A DNA stretch of 9,564 nucleotides from Gammaproteobacteria bacterium (GTDB taxonomy: Bacteria > Pseudomonadota > Gammaproteobacteria > SZUA-152), in assembly GCA_030613605.1 (NCBI GenBank), contig JAUWLO010000069.1, positions 1-9,564 on the forward strand. The letters run 5' to 3'. The position numbers were made by a program, and so were the translations under genes. Positions within the stretch are counted from its first letter, which is position 1, and every line of letters begins with the position of its first letter. The notes beneath the pieces are model-generated. The model did no database searches and was not told the origin of the DNA. It saw only the letters and a program-made list of their open reading frames with translations. This document shows positions 6,388 through 9,564 of this stretch, in pieces.

Positions 6388-7641
6388 ATGTTTAATAAAG
6401 ACATGCAAATCGCCAGTTATGATGACGAATTGTGGAGCGCCATTCAGGCTGAAGAAGTGCGTCAGGAAGAGCATATTGAGCTGATTGCTTCAGAGAATTA
6501 TACCAGCCCGCGTGTAATGCAGGCTCAAGGCACTGTTTTAACTAACAAATATGCCGAAGGTTATCCGGCCAAACGATATTATGGCGGTTGCGAAAACGTC
6601 GATGTGGCTGAGCAGCTGGCCATCGATCGCGCCAAAGAGCTGTTTGGTGCTGATTACGCCAATGTGCAGCCTCATTCCGGCTCCCAGGCCAATTCTGCGG
6701 TTTATCTGGCTTTGCTACAGCCTGGAGACACCATGCTGGGCATGAGCCTGGCCCATGGTGGCCACCTTACCCATGGATCCAAGGTGAGCTCTTCCGGCAA
6801 ATTGTACAATGCTATCCAGTACGGTCTGGATGAGGCCACCGGTGAAATCGATTACGGTCAGGTTGAGGCTCTTGCCAAAGAACACCAGCCGAAAATGATC
6901 GTAGCCGGTTTTTCAGCCTATTCCCGTGTGGTGGACTGGCAACGTTTTCGTGATATTGCTGACAGTGTGGGTGCTTATCTGTTTGTGGATATGGCCCATG
7001 TGGCAGGTTTGATCGCGGCGGGCGTTTACCCCAGCCCGGTGGCTATCGCTGATGTGACCACCACCACCACACACAAGACCCTGCGCGGTCCCCGTGGCGG
7101 TTTGATTCTGGCCAAAGCCAACGAAGAAATCGAGAAAAAGCTTAATTCTGCCGTATTCCCGGGTACCCAGGGTGGGCCGTTGATGCACGTTATTGCGGGC
7201 AAAGCGGTGGCATTTAAGGAAGCTCTGGAACCGGAATTCAAAACCTATCAGCAGCAGGTTGTCGCCAATGCCCAGTCCATGGCGGGTGTTATGCAGGAGC
7301 GTGGCTACAAGATTGTTTCAGGTGGTACTGATAACCACCTTTTCCTGGTTGATCTTATCGACAAGGGTATAACTGGCAAACAGGCGGATGCGGCCTTAGG
7401 CGCTGCCAACATCACGGTGAACAAAAACAGTGTACCGAATGATCCGCAATCACCTTTTGTCACCAGCGGCATCCGCATTGGCACACCAGCGATTACCACG
7501 CGTGGCTTTAATGAGGTGGACGCACGCGAGTTGGGTTTCTGGATTTGTGATGTGCTGGATGATGTCGAGTCCATAGAAACTATTGAACGCGTTAAAGAGC
7601 AAGTGCTGGAAATTTGTAAGCGTTTGCCGGTATACGGATAA
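6388..7641 (+). CDS. glyA: Serine hydroxymethyltransferase
   Basis: GlyA is a PLP enzyme that interconverts serine and glycine while loading tetrahydrofolate with a one-carbon unit, in the cytoplasm. From the ATG at 6388 the protein has 417 residues and aligns with E. coli GlyA from its first residue (M-F-N-K-D-M-Q-I-A-S-Y-D). AGGGGAG at 6377-6383 supports this start. An in-frame GTG at 6346 would add 14 unconserved residues and is unlikely. Clear motifs are H-I-E-L-I-A-S-E-N-Y-T-S (29-40), Y-A-E-G-Y-P (55-60), R-Y-Y-G-G-C-E (63-69) and V-D-M-A-H-V-A-G-L (200-208). The PLP lysine is in T-T-T-H-K-T-L-R-G-P-R-G-G (Lys230). N-S-V-P-N-D and G-I-R-I-G-T-P-A near the end are also typical. It stands before nrdR-ribD-ribE, as in many gammaproteobacteria. 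Confidence 0.98.
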   Translation: MFNKDMQIASYDDELWSAIQAEEVRQEEHIELIASENYTSPRVMQAQGTVLTNKYAEGYPAKRYYGGCENVDVAEQLAIDRAKELFGADYANVQPHSGSQANSAVYLALLQPGDTMLGMSLAHGGHLTHGSKVSSSGKLYNAIQYGLDEATGEIDYGQVEALAKEHQPKMIVAGFSAYSRVVDWQRFRDIADSVGAYLFVDMAHVAGLIAAGVYPSPVAIADVTTTTTHKTLRGPRGGLILAKANEEIEKKLNSAVFPGTQGGPLMHVIAGKAVAFKEALEPEFKTYQQQVVANAQSMAGVMQERGYKIVSGGTDNHLFLVDLIDKGITGKQADAALGAANITVNKNSVPNDPQSPFVTSGIRIGTPAITTRGFNEVDARELGFWICDVLDDVESIETIERVKEQVLEICKRLPVYG

Positions 7642-7726
7642 GTAGCAAGGCGCTAGTGACGAGTATCCAGGGAAACCCATTTGTTTTTTCTAGCTACTAG
7701 CTGCTCGTAACTCGATACTATAAAAC
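7642..7726 (+). repeat. glyA-nrdR spacer with imperfect inverted repeats
   Basis: AGTGACGAG (7655-7663) is the inverse of CTCGTAACT (7704-7712) with one mismatch. AGTATC (7662-7667) is the exact inverse of GATACT (7714-7719). The arms run in the same order, so they look like two degenerate copies of one element in opposite orientation rather than one clean stem. A tiny GGG-AAA-CCC stem (7670-7678) followed by TTTTTT (7684-7689) is too weak to call a terminator. TACTAT at 7716-7721 resembles a -10 box very close to the nrdR start. Confidence 0.4.
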
Positions 7727-8239
7727 ATGCACTGTCCATTTTGCGATGCTGAAGACACCAAGGTTATCGATTCGCGTCTGGCGAATGATGGTTATGAGGT
7801 GCGCCGTCGTCGAGAATGCCTGACCTGCAGCGAACGTTTTACCACGTTTGAATCCGCTGAGCTGGTGATGCCAAAGCTGGTTAAAAATGATGGTCGACGT
7901 GAACCTTTTAATGAAGAAAAACTAAGAGCAGGCATCACTCGTGCTCTTGAAAAACGCCCCGTCAATTCCGAAGATATCGAATCTGCAGTCGAACGCATTA
8001 AAAAACAAATGCGTTCAACGGGGGATCGAGAAGTCCCGTCTGTAATCCTGGGCCATTGGGTAATGGACGAGCTCCGTGACCTGGATCATGTTGCCTATGT
8101 GCGCTTCGCATCGGTTTATCGTAGTTTTGAAGATGTGAATGCCTTCCGTGAAGAAATAGAGCGTCTAGAAAAAGCCCCCACCGCTGAGCAACGTCGCAAC
8201 CAAATGACTTTGCTGGACGATGATGATGTCTCAAGCTGA
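7727..8239 (+). CDS. nrdR: Transcriptional repressor NrdR
   Basis: NrdR senses ATP/dATP and represses ribonucleotide reductase operons by binding NrdR boxes in their promoters. The 170-residue protein begins M-H-C-P-F-C, with a zinc ribbon built from Cys3, Cys6, Cys31 and Cys34 and the signature V-I-D-S-R-L (13-18) and R-R-R-R-E-C. The ATP-cone domain covers about 49-139, including V-K-N-D-G-R-R-E-P-F-N-E-E-K-L (52-66), L-E-K-R-P-V and Y-V-R-F-A-S-V-Y-R-S-F-E-D (124-136). The tail after residue 150 is acidic and slightly longer than in E. coli. The start is fixed by the zinc ribbon, yet no Shine-Dalgarno sequence precedes it. A -10-like TACTAT ends 5 nt before the ATG. Its last codons overlap the start of ribD. 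No NrdR box is seen in the window, as expected since no nrd genes are here. Confidence 0.97.
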   Translation: MHCPFCDAEDTKVIDSRLANDGYEVRRRRECLTCSERFTTFESAELVMPKLVKNDGRREPFNEEKLRAGITRALEKRPVNSEDIESAVERIKKQMRSTGDREVPSVILGHWVMDELRDLDHVAYVRFASVYRSFEDVNAFREEIERLEKAPTAEQRRNQMTLLDDDDVSS

Positions 8240-9332
8240 CGATTTTCGTTACATGGCGCAGGCTATTCGTCTGGCAGAGCGAGGCCTGTTTACTGCAGAC
8301 CCGAACCCCCGTGTGGGTTGTGTGCTGGTCAATAAAAACGAGATAGTTGGCCGGGGCTGGCATCAACGTGCGGGTGAAGCGCACGCAGAAATTATGGCGC
8401 TGGGTGAAGCGGGTACTACAGCACAAGGCGCAACGGCTTATGTTTCGTTGGAGCCTTGTTGTCATCATGGAAAAACTCCACCCTGTAGCGATGCGCTGAT
8501 AAAAGCGGGCGTGGCACGTGTTGTTGTCGCCATGGAAGATCCTAATCCGCAGGTTGCGGGTAAGGGTAACGCACAATTGCGAGAGGCAGGCATTGAGGTT
8601 GAGGTTGGTGTGATGACGGCTCAGGCAGAGGCCCTGAATCCAGGTTTTGTGCAACGCATGCGTCACGGTCGTCCCTTTGTGCGCTGTAAAATGGCCATGA
8701 GTCTGGATGGTCGTACCGCGATGGCCTCCGGTGAAAGCCAATGGATTACCGGAGAATCAGCCAGACTGGATGTGCATCGATTGCGTGCCCGAAGTTCGGC
8801 TATTGTTACTGGTATTGGGACAGTGCTGGCGGACGATCCATCGATGGATGCGCGCCTTGAAAACGAAGAGGTGTTGCAGCCGGTACGTGTAGTGTTGGAT
8901 AGCCGGTTAAGAATGTCGGTTGACGCAAAAATGCTTTCACTGCCAGGGCGAACAATCATTTGTACGACCCCTGACACGGTCAGGAAGAATGAAGAAAAAA
9001 TAACAAACCTTAAAGCAGCAGGCGCTGAACTTGTGCAATTGAAAGAAGAGAACGGTAAAATTTCGCTTCCCGCTTTGCTAATGTTTTTGAGTGTCGAAAA
9101 TTTTAATGAAGTGTTGCTGGAGGCTGGTGCAACACTTAGTGGCGCTTTTATGCGGACCGGTTTGATTGATGAATTGGTGATTTACATGGCGCCTTTGTTG
9201 ATGGGTGATGCTGCGCGTGGCTTATTAACGCTTCCAGGTGTCGCCAAAATGGGCGATACCAGTAAACTGGAAATAATAGACATTCGAACTGTGGGACAGG
9301 ACTGGAGAATACGTTGCAAGATAAAAGAATAA
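8226..9332 (+). CDS. ribD: Bifunctional riboflavin deaminase/reductase RibD
   Basis: RibD carries out two successive steps of riboflavin synthesis: deamination of the pyrimidine made from GTP, then NADPH-dependent reduction of its ribose chain. From the ATG at 8226 it has 368 residues, close to E. coli RibD. The deaminase domain (about 1-145) has the zinc set His53-Ala-Glu55, Cys78 and Cys87 in E-P-C-C-H-H-G-K-T-P-P-C, plus D-P-N-P-Q-V. The reductase domain (about 150-366) begins K-M-A-M-S-L-D-G-R-T-A-M-A-S-G-E-S-Q-W-I-T and includes V-L-A-D-D-P, E-A-G-A-T-L and A-P-L-L-M-G. Three in-frame ATGs lie side by side at 8220, 8223 and 8226. GGA at 8215-8217 gives the best spacing (8 nt) to 8226, so that one is chosen. 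The start overlaps the 3' end of nrdR by 14 nt, suggesting translational coupling. ribE follows after 79 nt. Confidence 0.97.
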   Translation: MSQADDFRYMAQAIRLAERGLFTADPNPRVGCVLVNKNEIVGRGWHQRAGEAHAEIMALGEAGTTAQGATAYVSLEPCCHHGKTPPCSDALIKAGVARVVVAMEDPNPQVAGKGNAQLREAGIEVEVGVMTAQAEALNPGFVQRMRHGRPFVRCKMAMSLDGRTAMASGESQWITGESARLDVHRLRARSSAIVTGIGTVLADDPSMDARLENEEVLQPVRVVLDSRLRMSVDAKMLSLPGRTIICTTPDTVRKNEEKITNLKAAGAELVQLKEENGKISLPALLMFLSVENFNEVLLEAGATLSGAFMRTGLIDELVIYMAPLLMGDAARGLLTLPGVAKMGDTSKLEIIDIRTVGQDWRIRCKIKE

Positions 9333-9385
9333 AGATAAAAGGAAAGGCAGGCTAGTTTTTATTTTTATCGTTATTTTTTATCTTT
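9318..9385 (+). repeat. AT-rich inverted repeat between ribD and ribE
   Basis: AAAGATAAAA (9331-9340) is the exact inverse of TTTTATCTTT (9376-9385), with 35 bases between. AAGATAAAAG also occurs as a direct copy 14 bases earlier (9318-9327), within the last ribD codons. The loop holds TTTTTATTTTTATCG. The stem has a single G-C pair and no following T-run, so it is not a convincing terminator. It is too short for an FMN riboswitch, and no such element is recognised. Confidence 0.45.
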
Positions 9386-9411
9386 GCTCTGATACTTTTA
9401 CTCTGAAAATT

Positions 9412-9564
9412 ATGTTTACCGGAATAATACAGGCTGTGGGAAATATTCAGTCACGTGAAATGCGTGGCGGCGATGCGTATTTGACAATCAATACCGGGTC
9501 GCTGGATATGGCCAGTGTGTCATTGGGCGATAGTATCGCTGTGAACGGCGTGTGTTTAACGGCT
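9412..9564 (+). CDS. ribE: Riboflavin synthase alpha chain (N-terminal part)
   Basis: The first 51 codons of riboflavin synthase run to the window edge. The enzyme dismutates two 6,7-dimethyl-8-ribityllumazine molecules into riboflavin and a pyrimidine. The N-terminus M-F-T-G-I-I-Q-A-V-G is the family signature, and G-D-S-I-A-V-N-G-V-C-L-T (39-50) is the conserved end of the first lumazine-binding repeat region. The ATG at 9412 is fixed by homology. No clear Shine-Dalgarno sequence precedes it (CTGAAAATT), so translation may be weak. The position directly after ribD agrees with the common nrdR-ribD-ribE-ribBA-ribH-nusB order, although only the first genes are seen here. The second half, including the repeat of the fold, lies outside the window. 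Confidence 0.96.
   Translation, partial: MFTGIIQAVGNIQSREMRGGDAYLTINTGSLDMASVSLGDSIAVNGVCLTA

Noticed and set aside
7670..7689. glyA terminator from GGG-AAA-CCC and T-run
   Set aside because: A 3-bp stem is too weak, and the gap before the T-run is 5 bases.
7998..8741. Open frame of 247 codons on the minus strand across nrdR and ribD
   Set aside because: It is antisense to two well-conserved overlapping genes, is rich in His, Thr and Arg as expected of shadow frames, and has no recognisable domain.
9333..9411. FMN riboswitch before ribE
   Set aside because: The spacer is only 79 nt and AT-rich, with none of the conserved junction words of the RFN element. Such elements more often precede ribB in gammaproteobacteria.

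Overview
The window is a chromosomal housekeeping segment of a gammaproteobacterium. This is judged from the gene order tgt-yajC-secD-secF and glyA-nrdR-ribD-ribE, and from protein matches in memory to Escherichia coli and Pseudomonas. The SecD N-terminus resembles the pseudomonad type, and the moderate base composition would fit a marine or environmental lineage. Genus cannot be named from this sequence. I see no insertion sequence, tRNA, rRNA, CRISPR array or integrase.

Layout. Positions 1-3707 (+ strand) hold the end of tgt (tRNA queuosine modification), then yajC, secD and secF, the accessory motor of the Sec translocon. A terminator-like hairpin overlaps the yajC stop codon, so secDF may be partly uncoupled from tgt-yajC. 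Two hairpins at 3749-3813 separate secF from a convergent minus-strand pair. That pair, in transcription order, is a membrane-bound diguanylate cyclase with a periplasmic sensor region (6132-4750) and a PhnD-like periplasmic binding protein (4668-3832). No ABC permease or ATPase gene is present in the window, so the binding protein may serve signalling rather than uptake.

Positions 6133-6387 form the divergent spacer between the cyclase and glyA. It holds a G-run-rich stretch, an extended -10 promoter for glyA, and a leader of about 155 nt. In that leader a 10-base repeat occurs twice, and both copies are complementary to the glyA ribosome binding site. glyA (one-carbon and glycine metabolism), nrdR (repressor of ribonucleotide reductase genes), ribD and the first 51 codons of ribE (riboflavin synthesis) follow on the + strand. 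nrdR and ribD overlap.

Most of the window is ordinary and well conserved. The parts worth a second look are the cyclase/binding-protein pair, the glyA leader, and small repeats and hairpins in the spacers.
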